Shown in pieces: positions 1 to 13,060 of a stretch of 64,000 nucleotides of DNA. Below the pieces are notes generated by a model, which was given only the letters and a program-made list of their open reading frames with translations, had not been told where the DNA came from and did no database searches. The stretch comes from Burhinus oedicnemus (Eukaryota > Chordata > Aves > Charadriiformes > Burhinidae): assembly GCA_008921705.1 (NCBI GenBank), contig VFFE01006711.1:69172-133171 (forward strand), read 5' to 3'. The position numbers and the translations under genes are program-made. Positions within the stretch are counted from its first letter, which is position 1, and every line of letters begins with the position of its first letter.

Positions 1-3000
1 TTCTCTAGCCTCCCTGCTTCTGTCCTTTCCTTTGTTAGTTTCAAGAAGTTTTATGTCTTGCTCTGAAAGCTACATATTACAACTATATTTTCTTACGTAA
101 CAACAGATAAAAGCCCAGAATTTTGCTGAATGCAGATGTCATAAACATTTGTCTTCTCAATCACTAAAACTCGAACAGGCTTTTATGTAATTATATATGA
201 CAATTATACAGACTTTTCTGTAAACTGTCATTAAGTCTGTGGAAAGGCTTGTACAGATTTCAGTAAGCTTTGGATCAGGCTCATTACCAGTATTTCCTAT
301 CCAAAGAGACAGAATGTTGTTTTCTGCTTTGTTGTCTTTTCTGTGCCATCCATAAGTACCCAAAGTTCTTATAAACTGAATTAGTATTTGTAAAATCATA
401 TGCTCCTTTCTGTTTGTTTGGGCACCTACCAGCAATGTACCTCCTAGGAAAGCAGCCCTTGCACTACAACTGTTGTAGCTGAGTATCTAGCAAGTCAGGT
501 GGGTACAGCGGATGGTTGAGCCCAATGCAGTGGGGAAGGAAGTGTTGCTGGCACATCAGGCAATGACTCACAGCTTGCTGCCCTACATGGAGGAGTTCAC
601 ACCATCTGCTGTTGGCATCTGATTCCTAGGAGAGATTTGAAGTGTGTGAATCAGGGCTAAAGTTAATAATGGAGATTAGTGGACCCAGAGGGCTCTATGG
701 AGAATCAAACTCTGTTGCCTCAAGAGCATGAATAGGCTTATTGTCCAAGGGATTGGAGATGGTAAGGCAGAGGTAAATTCCAAGGAAGAATTTGACTGAG
801 GCTAAAGGACTCTCTTTTTTTAATATCTGACTGGCAGTTGCTGTGCTCTATCAGAGAAGTTGAATGGGTTCAGGTAGGTAAGTTTGATCAATGGCCAGCT
901 AAGGCTGTTGTCTTTGCTGATGTGTTATTGGGATCACCATGCCCTCTCAGGGAGACAAAAAGGGAAAAATTGATCAGGCATCCCACAGTAACTGTTACTC
1001 TCCTGACCAAGCCTAGCTCCTGCTCCTCTGCAGCAGGGTGCCGTGGCCTCTTGTCTTGCTCTGTGGTTCTGTGTAGTGAGTGCGGGTGGTTGCCCTGATT
1101 TTTAAGTCACCAGCTGTGCCTGGTATGTGGCTATAATGCTGTGGTACAGCTGTGGCAGACACCTGTGGGTGATGAGTCTCATCTGCTCAGATCATGACCT
1201 GGCAGTAGTCCTGCTAAAAGGTCCAAGCTTGCTGCTGCTAATTCACTGAGCTCACAGAACAGTTTGTTCAGAAACTCAGCTATACCCTAAATATCTCCCT
1301 GTAATATCTAAATGCAAAAAAAGTAAAGATAGGATAAACTGTTAAGAGGCCTCGATTCTTTGTAGGAACAGGGCTGGCAGCATAACTCTTCTACTGACAG
1401 AGTCCTGCAAAAATGAGGTAGTGACACTCAAGGAGCTGAAACTGCCAGCCTCTGAATCGGGCAGGACTTGTCAGCACTATCAACTGAGTTAATGCCCAGT
1501 GGTACAGTAAGGAAGATGCACTGTTAGTGTTGCCTTTCTGCCAGAATCACAGAGTAGACAAGTAATAATGTCTTCATTCAGCATACAAAGACTGTTCCAT
1601 TAGTTGAAATAACAGACTAGGAATGGGTTTGTCTGGAGACAGGGAACAGAGATCTAGTCCCAGTCCCCAGGCACGTGTATACGGGATTTACTTACTGTTT
1701 GTGTTCCAGTGCTGTCTTTTGCTGCACTCTAGGCTGACTTTCTGGGATTAATAATTTATTATGCTTAGTTACCAGTGCTTCCCTAAAGTAGACTCTTTAC
1801 TACTGAGTTGCCCACCAGTGCTGCAGATCAGATGGTCTATCAATTGCCACAAGAATCACTTCTGCCTGTCTTCACTCCTAATTTTCTAAAGCAAACTCTA
1901 CCCTTAGCTGCTGCTTCATTTGCTGCATCTTTTTTGCTCTGTCAGCCAAAGACTTCTGTTCTAGCAGGTCCCAAAGGTGTGGTTTCTTAATTCCCTGGTT
2001 CATTTTGAAATAATTCCCCAGCTGGTACCAATCACTGGGATGAATGTAGGTATGCTGATTAGCTGCTATGACAACTATGTCTAATTAGCTGAGCTGGTAT
2101 CTCCCTTACTGAATACTCAAAGGAGGTGTTTTATTTGAAGATTTTATTTAGATGAGCTAGGAGTTAATCATTATGCACAAGTCCGGTGGCTGAAGACAGT
2201 TTAGCCCCTGATCTAGCTCAATAACCTTAATTCACAGAGGCAAAAGAGGCCTCGTGTTTCAGGGGTGACAATGCAATCACTAGAGTTTCCCATTTGTCCC
2301 TCTCTGTTTCCCTACAGAGTAAGATTCCTTTTCCTGCTGACCTTGCCACCACCCTCAGAAGATACATTTGAGCTCCTTCAGGCTCAAACACAGAGATCTA
2401 ACACCAGGCATTTTGCCGTGGCTGTCCATTTAAATATATCCTTCCCTCTGCAAAGAAACTCAGTAAAGCAGAACTGGGGCCTAATCCACAGGACTTTCCC
2501 AAAGAACTGTAAATGTACGGAATGTAAAAATATAAGAGTTGCATGGTCCCAAGACTAGTCATATTTCCCCTTCCCGGCCAATAAGAGCTCCCAGTGTTGA
2601 TGGCTACATCTGTCCTGCAGAATTCAATTATATTCCTGCAGTCTTGGTCTAAATGCAGTTTGTATTCTTCCACGCTTATGAATGTGACTGAAGAAATTTG
2701 GTAACATACGCTCTTTTCTTTTGGTGTTTGTAAACCGCTGGTGAATATAAAGGTAAGCTTCCTCAAACTGAAGGGGTATTTTGTTTAAACAGTCGGAGGA
2801 GATGTTTAGAAAAAATATTGTAAATCTCAAGGTGATGAAAGCATGTCTGACACATCCAATGGTAAAGTGGTTCGGGGCAATTTTTTGTAGCAAGGGTTTT
2901 TGTATCTGGTGTTCCAACAAGAAATTTTGGAGTGTGCAATTTCTCTCACCCTCAGGTTCCCTTTTCTGCTGTCCCACATCAGTGACCAAGCCATAAAGCC

Positions 3001-5805
3001 AGTCTTGGTACAGTAGTCCCTTCTTTAGTGGCTGTTTACAGGGTTTGGGAATGTTTGTCTCACTTAGATGCCTTCCTGAGGGATTTTCAGGGTGGTTTGA
3101 ACCAGTTTAGATTGTAACACAGTTCCTCTCCTGCAAAGACAATTGCTCCTTCACCCTTGAGTCAAAGCCCTTCCTCTACTTGATTCTGTCAATGTCCCTT
3201 AATGATCCTTAAGGGCGTTTAAGAGGTAGCTTTTCCTGAGCCATCATTTCTCCTTGCTTATTTCCTCTGTTCTCTTCACCAGCAGCTTCCCTCTTAAATA
3301 CCACTAGTCTGTTCTTACAGCAAACACCCCACAAACCAAGCCAGAACAAACTATTACAGAACAGCCCCACATCTATTGCATCTCCTATATGGCATTTTTG
3401 AAGTGTCCTTTATAAAAGTTGTTAGCAGCTCAGGAATCCAATAAAACCTGTAGTTTTTTAACCATTAATAACTTCAGGATTTTTCCCATTAAGTCTTAAC
3501 ATGAAATAAAATTTAAAAAATGATCACAGGAGTTTTCTTTCATTCTCTCCAACAGTTCTGTTCTAGTCTCATACATAAAACATTCCTACAAAAATACACT
3601 TATTTTTATATATTCGCACACTGCCACCCAGCCTGAGTTTCTTGACTCTCAGCAACCGCACGCGGTGTTGATAACTTCACGGGACCACTGCTGTGCTGCG
3701 TGCGGATGAGTCAGCTTTCCGTTTTCAAAGTAGCTTTACTTTTCTCTTGCATCCACACACTTCTCATACAAAATCTGTCTTGCTTTCTGAGGTTTGTCAT
3801 GGCCCTCCCCCAAAGCCATGGTAGGCTTCATTGCTACAAGAAAACCTGTCATCTTCAGCTGTTTACAAATGATGCCATAGGTACAAGGGCTTTCCTTACA
3901 GAACTTCTTTGCAGCTTTTGTTTGCTGATCCTCTACAGTGAAGCTAGAAGAGCCAGTCCAGTCTTAGCTGCACCCTATACTTGATTTTTATTATCTATAT
4001 CTTGCTGATAATTTATCCAGGCTATTCCCTTTCCTTCCCTTTTATAGATCAGTAAATCCTTTTTGTTACACTGGAAATGTGCAGATTTTCATTTTTATTT
4101 TAATGAACTGCTGCTGGGAGAGTCCTTCCCTTTTTGAACCCAATCACTTTGTCAGCTTGATTAGTCAAATTGCTGGTGAATCTATTACTCTCCTCCATAA
4201 TTATGAGTGCAGCTGCATTATTAAACATCTTTCTGTCCTACACACAAGCAGAGTTCGAAGGGCTAAAGGGAAGCATCACCCCACAATAAGTAGTACAGTG
4301 GCTCAGAGAGCTCTCTTCAGATGGAGAGGGCTCCTAAATTGAAGTTTTGTATCATTCGAGGATGATGCTATCTCAGTGTTTGCCTTTCTGTAAAAAGAAG
4401 ATTTGATTGAAACTAATTTCAGTATATTGGTGGTTGCTGCAATAATAGCCCCAACTGTTGTTGTAATGCTTAGACAACTACAAATGCATCAATACTTTAG
4501 CTGATTATTTTGCTATATGCTGTCCTCTCCTTTCACCAAAGCCTGGACCTTTCACATCTCAGGTGGATGTCTTCCCAGAACTAACTAATCTGCTCCTTCT
4601 GATGTTCTGCCAGGAAATTCTGTTCAGGAGCTTTTCTGAGAAGTTTTGTTTTGGCAGGTTGGCATTTTCTAAAGTGAAAACGTGTCTGAAACATTTCCAA
4701 GTGACCTTGCAGATGACTGAATTGAATTTCAGTTTTATCCCTGAACTTTCAATGTGTGTGAGGTTGTTTTTGTTTTGTGGTTTGTTTGGTTTTTTTCCCC
4801 AACCACCCCTTCTAGGCAGAAGCACAAGCCTGTGAAATAATGAAGTTTGTTCAGAAAGTGACAGTACAGATGTCAAAGATACTCTTTGAGGCCTCTCCAG
4901 AACTCTTGAAGAGCTTGGGAGTTGACAGGGGAAATTTGTGCCATGATGAACCTACTTAGCTGGCTGGAAAAATAGAATTTTTGTTTTATGAGGAATTTTG
5001 CATTTCTGAAACTGTAGTAAAACATGATAGTGAAAAAGACAGTGAAACTTGTCACTAAACGGGTGATGTCATTCAGCTGGCTGGCTAGGAAGGTTGGATA
5101 TGTCCCTGGAAGATGTTTTGATTCTGTCCAGAAACTGTCACCTGATGTAAAACTTCCTTAGGGAAAACTTTATTTTGAATGCAAAAGTCTACTAGGACAC
5201 ATGACATTCTTGTATGGGTGGGACAGTAACAGGAGGTCTTACTTTCGGTGTCTGTTAACAATGAAAGGCTCATCAGCAATGTGGAGAAGCTACAAGATCT
5301 CGTGTCACTATGTGTTCTCCCGAGGTTCTGGTTCAAAGATTCAAATGCTACAGCTTATTTCTTGCTTTTTATTTGTGATGGTGCCAGCTGTCTCCAGCTG
5401 CAGGATGTGGAGAGGGCACAGCAAAGGGGTTACTTTTCTCCCCTATGTAGGTTGAACTTGCTTTGGGCTCCCACAGAATATTTGTCTGTCTCCCAGCAGA
5501 ACAAGTCTCGTTGCCTCTGAGGAAGTGTGAACACAGGGACTTTTAGCAAGAGAGTCTGCTGAATCCATGGGAATAGGCATCTTCTGAGTCTGCTGAGCAA
5601 CTTCGAAGCTCAGATGCATGATTCACATCAGTTAAGTGGCTATGCACCACTTATTGCATGACAGTAGGTTCATCTTGAGGCTTTTGTAAGCAGTGAAACT
5701 CCAGAACTGAGGTCTTGATTCAATAAATGTGCAATAGTAACAGGAATACTGTTTTGTGTCTGGTTTTGGTCAATCTTATTTCAAAAAGAGTATGTTAGAA
5801 GTAGG
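1..5805. other. Upstream intron of the SORCS gene, distal part; no feature recognised
   Basis: Non-coding, AT-rich single-copy sequence. Short open frames occur on both strands but overlap each other, lack splice context and show no domain I recognise. No tRNA, snRNA or CpG-dense stretch was seen. A phrase near 1640-1670 and one near 2340-2400 were checked as old SINEs and not accepted. Confidence 0.6.
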
Positions 5806-6076
5806 GAAGGTTCAGAGAGGAACAGTAAGGATTGGGCCGAGGTATGGAGTGATTTGTGTGGAAGGAATGATTGAGCTGACCAGGCATTTTTGATCTGGAA
5901 AGTGATAACTTATGGGGATACGTCAGAGACCTGTAAAATCATGGAAGTCTCAAAGAAGGAAGGCAGAGATTGCTTTTCCTCCTCATCTGTTAAAGGAATC
6001 CGATGCCAAATCCAATGCCATAAAATGAAGTGGAATATCAGAAATACATCAGAAAGCAAATTCAAGGCAGAGGAGG
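5806..6076 (+). mobile_element. Old, decayed CR1 LINE fragment (reverse transcriptase C-terminal region)
   Basis: The stretch follows the familiar CR1 order of phrases: a 'ggttcagagagg' start (KVQR-like), 'ggtatggag', a degraded counterpart of the [13 protein letters not shown] segment around 5863-5905, then 'atacgtcagagacctgtaaa' and 'atcatggaag', matching the 'gatatgatagaggt...aaaatcatgaatg' part of old CR1 families (the region encoding D-M-I-E-V-Y-K-I-M). Translation gives a fragment beginning KVQRGTVRI and then a stop after GMIELTRHF, so it is dead. Downstream of about 5950 the match weakens. The divergence suggests an early sauropsid family rather than a young chicken-type CR1. Recognition is by eye from known CR1 sequence, not by alignment. 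Confidence 0.65.
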
Positions 6077-7252
6077 TGTGTTAATTGCCTATGGTACTGT
6101 CAATTTGAATTCTCAGTGGTAACATGAGATCGGAGCTGGGAAACTTATCTGACTGACTTGATTCTATGTTATATGTTGCAGTTGTATAAACTTGGGAACC
6201 TGTGACTTTATGAGGTGGTCCCCTGACAAAGACTATGTAAAATTTGAGAGATTGTGCTGCTGAGGCTGGCTCCAGCAAGGGTGGAAAATTTTCCTGTCTT
6301 CTCATAGTGGTTTAACCAGAACTGTGGAGAAGTGTCCTGCTGAAAGCAAAACAAAAAAAAAAAGGGTGCTAGTTTTCTCTCCCACCTGGAGCAGGGAGGC
6401 AGTACCTGCCACATGTGGTCCACTCAGGACTTGTGGTAATACTACTGTGAACCTTTTAAATAAAGAAATCATAGAATATTTTGTGGAAGAGCTGTCTGGG
6501 TGACTGCTGCAGGGCACTTGTCTTCCTAGGCTGGAGGCAGGACCAATTCCAGCTGTAGGGGAATTGGGCTACTGCTGAGGTTGCCACTGAGACAGCATTA
6601 CAGGTATCACCTCTCTGCTTACCTTGCCGCTGTTCTGGAAAGCTGAGCTGCCTCTGACAGGCACAGGAGCAGTAACAAATCCTCATGGGACACACGCACA
6701 ATAACCCTTCTCCCTAGCATTCCTGTTGCTGCAGCAATCAGAAATGAGAAGTCTGATTTGTTGGGTGCTTGCCTAAACTCTTCCAGCTCTGCCTTCCCTA
6801 ATTGCTATGGTGTGGTCTGGCTCCAGTCCAGCCCCAGTCCTTGAACAGTGGGGCTGGAATACTTCAGTTTTGCCCATGTGTCTGAGCAGCCTTTGGGCTG
6901 GCTGTGTATGGAGGCATCAGTGAACCTTCTCCATTGGGCACCTAACACTTTTCTCTTTTGATTGACATGCCTGTGTTGAAGCCAGCTTGAAAAGTGTTTG
7001 CACTTGAAACAAGTGGAGCAAATTCTAATTTGTCTGGAATGGGCCCTCCTGTTAAATGTTAAACTGACCTTTTCAAGAGAAATTTACTTGATAGTTCTAA
7101 GTGAAGCCCAGCTTTAAGCTAAACCTGTCACTACAACATGATTAAATTCACTTAAATGTACATCAGTTGCAGATATTATTAATGGAAATTGAAATCAGCC
7201 TAAATGGTAACCATAAATTTTTAAAACAGGGGGAAGAGGATGGAGATCTGAA

Positions 7253-7325
7253 AAACCACACATGATGTGAAGGTTAAGGTGCCTTATTCACCCAAAGATT
7301 AGATGGGCTGAACACGGAACTTTAT
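7253..7325 (-). mobile_element. Possible MIR-type SINE remnant (weak)
   Basis: On the + strand the phrase around 7272-7312 ('aggttaaggtgccttattc', then 'cccaaagattagatggg') resembles the reverse complement of the MIR core (gaggttaag..cttgcccaaggtcacacag..agt..cagag). Only short patches agree, so this is tentative. Confidence 0.3.
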
Positions 7326-8700
7326 TCTGAAGCAGTGAAAAACCACTGACTACTTTTTTGTGTATTTACAGTGCTCCAATTCTAATCCACTGAAGAAGGG
7401 GGATTCAGTGCATTTTTGGCAGGGGTTTGATCTGTGGAGACCTAGAAGAAATTGGTCACAGTTGTCTGGTCTTATTTCACCTGCTACTGGGCCTTGAAGC
7501 AACAAATTATCAGAGTTCTGGCAGCCTGTTTGATAGATGGTGGAGGCATGTGTGCATGTAGGTAGTGTTGAAAGTGGATTTCTGGGCATACTTGTGATAC
7601 AGGAATGTCTGCTCCCCAGTTGAACTGCACATTTAACATCCTGCGCCTGTGCTTGCCTCCTTCCCTTCCCCACATCCAGCATGACAGTTCCAGTGCTTGG
7701 CTGTTCTGGCGACTGTTACTTAAAGAGTCTGTTCTAATTGGGCCCTAATAAATCAAAACTAAATTGAAGACCTTCCACTTATGGGCATTTATCAGTGACT
7801 TTCCATCAAGCAGAAGGATGGGACTTGGCAAGCATCTCCCAGACAAATGTCCATGGACTTATGAAGGTTCTTTTTGAGGGTGTTATCTTTATGTAGCTAT
7901 GTGACCTTTGTGATCCAAAGTACGAATTTGAACCTTTTGTAATTAATAACTCGTGTTCTACCAGACTTGGCTTCCACACAGGTAAAATTAACATGACTTT
8001 TCCAGCTGTTTTGGGACGCAGAGTACTTCCATGTGGCACTAAGTAATACTCCGTAAGTGTAGCGAGATAAGCTCTTCTTTGGATTAGGAGCTAAGTAGGC
8101 TGCATTGCCCACAGCCTGGAAGTAAACACTAAGATCTTGTCTGTCCAACATATTATGTATGATAGATTATTTTCTTCCCCACTAATGCCACTTCCTATGA
8201 CAGGAATATGAGCGGGCACGTCTAATATATACCACCACTTGCCCACTGTCCAGTAGGGGACACATATTGCAGCCTAATTGAGTCTGTTGCATGATTGTGC
8301 TAGCATAGAACAGTACTATGCCTGGAAGTGATGGACTCTGTTGGAGGTGGGCTTTGACATTACACAAACTTGGGGGCTTACCTAGCTCGTGTCACATGTG
8401 AGATTTGGGGGTCAGCAAAGCTGAAATTTGCCGACTTTCTGAGCATGTTGGAAGACACACTTTTGTTTAAGGGAACTGGTGGTGGCTGAGGATGATGGGT
8501 CTCTTATAAGAAGGTAGAAGGATTTCTCAGGTATTTGGCTGAGTTCCTGTTGGTAGCATTATTTTAATGACTGGATTGTATAATTAATGTCTTTATGCAC
8601 CCACAGCTTTGGAAAGACCTTTCTTACAATTTTAATTCCAAATAAATTAAAAACAAATGGCTTGGCGGGCAGGGGAAAAGAATCTTCTGGTCAAATTCCC

Positions 8701-8714
8701 TTTTTTTTTTTTTT
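8701..8714. repeat. Poly-T run (T14)
   Basis: An uninterrupted run of 14 T follows CCC. No recognisable retroelement body lies next to it, so it is annotated only as a mononucleotide repeat. Confidence 0.9.
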
Positions 8715-10957
8715 AAGGCACTTGTGTCTAAGTTGTGAGTAATAGACAAATATGGCCCACCAGTAAGGATTTTGGTATCAAGGAATCTTTTCAAGATGTT
8801 TCAATCTGCAGTCTTTACTTTCTCACAAACAGAAAATATAATTAATACAAGATGTTTTTGCAATGCAATGCAAAACAGTAACTTGATCTTGTGCAAGATA
8901 TTTCTGATACAGAATTTACAGCCTAGCTTTAACATTCTTTTATCATTTACTAGTAACATAAAACAAGATCCCATTTTATGTGTAGCTGGTATTGACTTAA
9001 AGATGACTTTCAAAATCAAAGAACCAGAAGAGCTGAGCTCACTTCTAGACTACCAGCCTGCAATTCCTCTATGCACAAATGCCAGTGTATGAGTTGGCTA
9101 ATAGACTGAACACCTCACCTTGACCACATCTTGCTCTATTCTTAATACACAGCACATTCTCCTGACCATTTTTTCTGCAGAGTGATTGGGAGCATGCATT
9201 CTCCTCAGGCCTAGGAAACAGTATTAATCTTCTGCTGTGTACTTTCATTTCATTTCCTGTAAAAATCCATCTTCTGCTACTGGAGTTGACCTAAGGTTAG
9301 GTGTCAAAGGAACAAATTACTGTCACTTGCTTGATACCCCAAGAGTAGCTATAAATAGCAAGCTTTATAACCCCACTGATCCTTGAGATAGATAGTGATA
9401 AATACGCCTCTACCAACCAAGAGGAAAAAATAAAGCTGCGTGGTTCTTGGTGATGTATGATATTTGAAACTGACACAAATAGTACAGCTGCATCATTCAA
9501 ATGGTTTTAAAAAGAAAAAAAATAACACTTATTATATTGGCCTGCTTTAAAGCATTAATTAATGATTCTTGGGTACAGTAATCCATGTAATCCGCTAGCA
9601 CAGCTTTTAAATCCAACAATAAATTCTTTCTTAGGCGATGTGGTAGAGTAACAGTCTAGCTAACAGCTTAGCCTGTTCACTACTAGGACTCAGAGAACTA
9701 ATTGAACTAGAGGAACAATTTTCCGCTGGGAAATGCGGCATTAGTCAGATAAATCTTTTGCAATATTTTAAGAATGAAATCTTGACAGAAAATATCAGAA
9801 TGATTTGAAACAGTGTGTTTCGTTTTGATTTTCCTGTGGGGTGACAGCCAGACTGTATTATAAAACACTCAGTTGAATGGTTAATGATAATGCTGATATT
9901 AGTGGGATGAAACACACTGATTTTTTTATTTTTACTTGATCTCTTTTTTCCCCTGTATTCTTATTCTATCCAGATTTTGGGAATCATGATCGTTTAAAAC
10001 AATGCAAAAAAATTTTTGTTAGTGTTGCCTAAGGGATGGGAATTCCGTCTTCTAACTAACTTTAATATAATTTAATGCACAAGGTATGTTTTTAGCTGGT
10101 TTTAAAATGCTACTGGTCCTTGGGAGTTACACCATTATAACAGCCAAGGGACTTGGACAATGATTTTGAAAATAATGTCTTGATCTGTCTGGATATTTTA
10201 AGCTTTCTAGCTGTTGATTTGTCCTGGCAGGATAGAAGAAAGATTGCATATTGTGTTGCAAAGGCTTGGATGGTGCTAGCTGGAAAGCCTCTTCTGCAGG
10301 GTGTGTACTAAAAGCCAGAGTAGACCTGCAACACTTTTATGACACTATAAAACTCCTTCTTGCTCTTAATTGGAGATGGGCTAAAGCAGTTTTCTGGATG
10401 TATAACATGACTATGGATGCTAACGTAGCTCAGCTGAACTAGTATATCAAATCTTGTAACTGAGCTCAGCTTGCTGTGAGGGTTTTTTTTTGCCCGGCAA
10501 CACCCACTGTTTCAACAAAGCTGCAGTGACCTCAGTGTTAATGATGGGGTGGGGAGTGTAGGACGTGTATGGTTGTCTCATCTCCCTGATTAATGGAAAA
10601 GCTTCCTGTTGCTCTGCCCTCAAGCTACAAAATCCATTAACCACCCCTTGGGGTGCCTGAAATTTATTCTGGCCATTACCATCAATTAGAAAGTTAATAG
10701 TGTGATGATTACTGGGCTACAGTCCTAGCTATTTGTGTAAATTACACCAGACTGGTGGAAATAGGAAGATGCAATACTCAAAGAACCACTTTATAAGCAA
10801 GAATTTGGCATTAAGGGTTCGGTGATGTCAGTATGCCCCATGTAAACATATGGTAAGAAGAATCATTAGTCATTCTCAATTCTTCTAATTTAAAAGGCAT
10901 CTTTTAATTTAAATGTAAGGAAGAACAACTTCAAAATCCATCACGGCTAAGCTGAGA

Positions 10958-10978
10958 TTTTTTTGTTGTTGTTGTTGA
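10958..10978. repeat. Short (GTT)n microsatellite
   Basis: A T-run passes into about five GTT units and ends in GATG. It is a small intronic simple repeat and likely length-variable. Confidence 0.8.
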
Positions 10979-12600
10979 TGACCGTAAGCCTTGTGTCAAG
11001 CTGGGCCTATGGGAATGGCTTCATTCCGAGTTGCAGTGTTACCTGGTGGAGAATATGTTGATGAAGGAAGGGTGGAAATTTGCATCCTAGCCTGCTTGTT
11101 TGTTTTGACAAACAAGTCAGGTGGATAAGGAGATCTTCCAGACCGGTGTAGTCCACTGATTCCCCAAAATTTCCCTAAGGTAGCAAGGAACAAGCTTGTT
11201 GCCAGTAAACTTTCATTCCTTTTTCTCAGGGACTGTTCCTTCATTGAAAATAATGTTGTGATGGCAAATGGAAAAAATATTGATAAACAGTACTGTGGAC
11301 TTAAGGAAGGAGAAAATGCTTGGAATGTACATACAGTCAGATGCACAAGTGTTGATAACATATCAGCTTTTGGTATATATTGATTAGCTCCACAAAATTA
11401 GTGGTCCTACTGGAGTTACTGATCCTTCCCACATGCATCCAGGCACCATGACACAAAATGGCTCATAGAACAGGAGAGATTACACTAGTGTTTCAGCCAG
11501 AACACCGCTCGTGCCATCCTCTCCAGTCTTCCACTGAGAGGGTCAAGTGGAAGTCTTGCTTTGATGGCTGTCCCTTTGTTTCTCACTGCAGGCTTTCACC
11601 TAGTGTTGGATTAGAATAGTTAAAGTGGTTATGATTGCTAGCCTCCCTACACTCTTCTTGACTTTTGCTGCTTCTGTCAGTGAGGGACTGGAGATGAGTC
11701 TTTTGGGCCACAGGAAGATAAGAAGCTGGAAGGGAGATTTGAGGGGGTAGCGTTCTGGAGAGTCATCCTCTCTGCTGCTCAAGCAATGAAGGTGAAAGCC
11801 ACAGTGCCCTCTATTGCCACTTTACCTTGCCCTGAGGGGCGACAGCCAGTCTTGCTTTCTGGGGGTCTGTTTGCCAGGCAAAATAGGTGGTAAGTCCACA
11901 GTTACTTTGCCATGAATGCAGTCCTCTGCCCTAGACATCCCATCTCCTTTACCAGAGCTAATCCTGTGAGTGGTCATTTAGCACAGCACTGTTTTGAGAG
12001 GAGTTCCGGAATGTGGCTGTGCCCCCAAAATGGGATTGTCCACAGCAAAACCCTGGTTTTACAGTCCATTCCTATAAAACAGTGCCTAGAAAACACTTTC
12101 AGGTCAGAGTCCAGTCAAATCTCAGTGCATTAGTTTTCACACAAAAGGTTAGGAATTGTATACCTGAAAGAAAAATCCTTATGTCTTGCATTCTGACAGC
12201 AAAGATCTTTCTGATTTCCTGGAAGCAGCTGCTTCCAAGCCAGGGGGAGTTGGTCATTGACGCTTTCCAGTTCTACGTTTACAGTGGTGCATCACCTTAG
12301 TAAATACTTTGGATTTACACGAGACTGTGATCAGGATCTGACCCCTGATCTGCAGGCAGAGGAGTGAGGAATCTGAATATGGATTTTATTGACTGCCAAA
12401 ATCTTCTGATCTTATCTTACTGGCAGGAGAAACCATTGTACTGTGCAGTAAAAGGGGGATTATTGGTCAAACAAAATAGAACAGACATCTAAAATTAGAG
12501 AAGCAGTTAAAGGGGAGGAAAAAAAGTGCATCATTCCCATTGAATCCAAATTTGATTTTTTCTGCTAAAGTATTCGGTCTTGCTCTTTTCTTTGGGTATC

Positions 12601-13060
12601 CATAGAATCATAGAATGGTTTAGGTTGGAAGGGACCTTAAAGACTACCTAGTTCCAACCCCCCTGCCATGGGTAGGGACACCTTCCACTAGATCAGGTTG
12701 CTCAAAGCCCCGTCCAGCCTGGCCTCACCACCCTCATAGTAAAGATTTTCTTCCTAATGCTTAATCTAAAACTACGCTCTTTCAGTTTAAAACCGTTACC
12801 CCTCATCCTATCACTACACTCCTTGATCAAGAGTCCCTCCCCATCTTTCTTGTAGGCCCCTTTCAGGTACTGGAAGGCTGCTATAAGGTCTCCCTGGAGC
12901 CTTCTCTTCTCCAGGCTGAACAAACCCAACTCTCTCAGCCTGTCTTCAAAGGAGAGGTGCCCCAGCCCTCTGATCATCTTTGTGGCCCTCTTCTGGGCTC
13001 GCTCCATGTCCTCCTTAAGTTGGGGGTTCCAGAGCTGGATGCAGTACTCCAGGTGGGGTC
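12601..13060 (-). mobile_element. CR1 LINE, 5'-truncated, reverse orientation
   Basis: 12601-12616 is two copies of CATAGAAT, the complement of the 8-bp ATTCTATG repeats that end avian CR1 elements. It is followed by 'ggtttaggttggaagggacc', the complement of the CR1 3' end. Read on the minus strand, 13007 down to about 12728 encodes the C-terminal RT region: [62 protein letters not shown]. The frame is open through this part, so divergence is modest. Directly after MRVVR the usual HWNRLP...EAFK segment is missing and the sequence resumes at the 'gccaggctggacggggc' block, giving an internal deletion of roughly 60-70 bp. The similarity stops abruptly at 13060, the usual CR1 5' truncation. Confidence 0.95.

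Larger units (their letters stand above)
6077..12600. other. Upstream intron, non-coding; only simple repeats and one doubtful SINE
   Basis: No gene recognised. It contains a T14 run at 8701-8714, a short GTT microsatellite at 10958-10978, a doubtful MIR-like stretch at about 7253-7325 and a possible old amniote repeat motif at about 12308-12345. The open frames in this stretch show no conserved motif. Confidence 0.6.
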
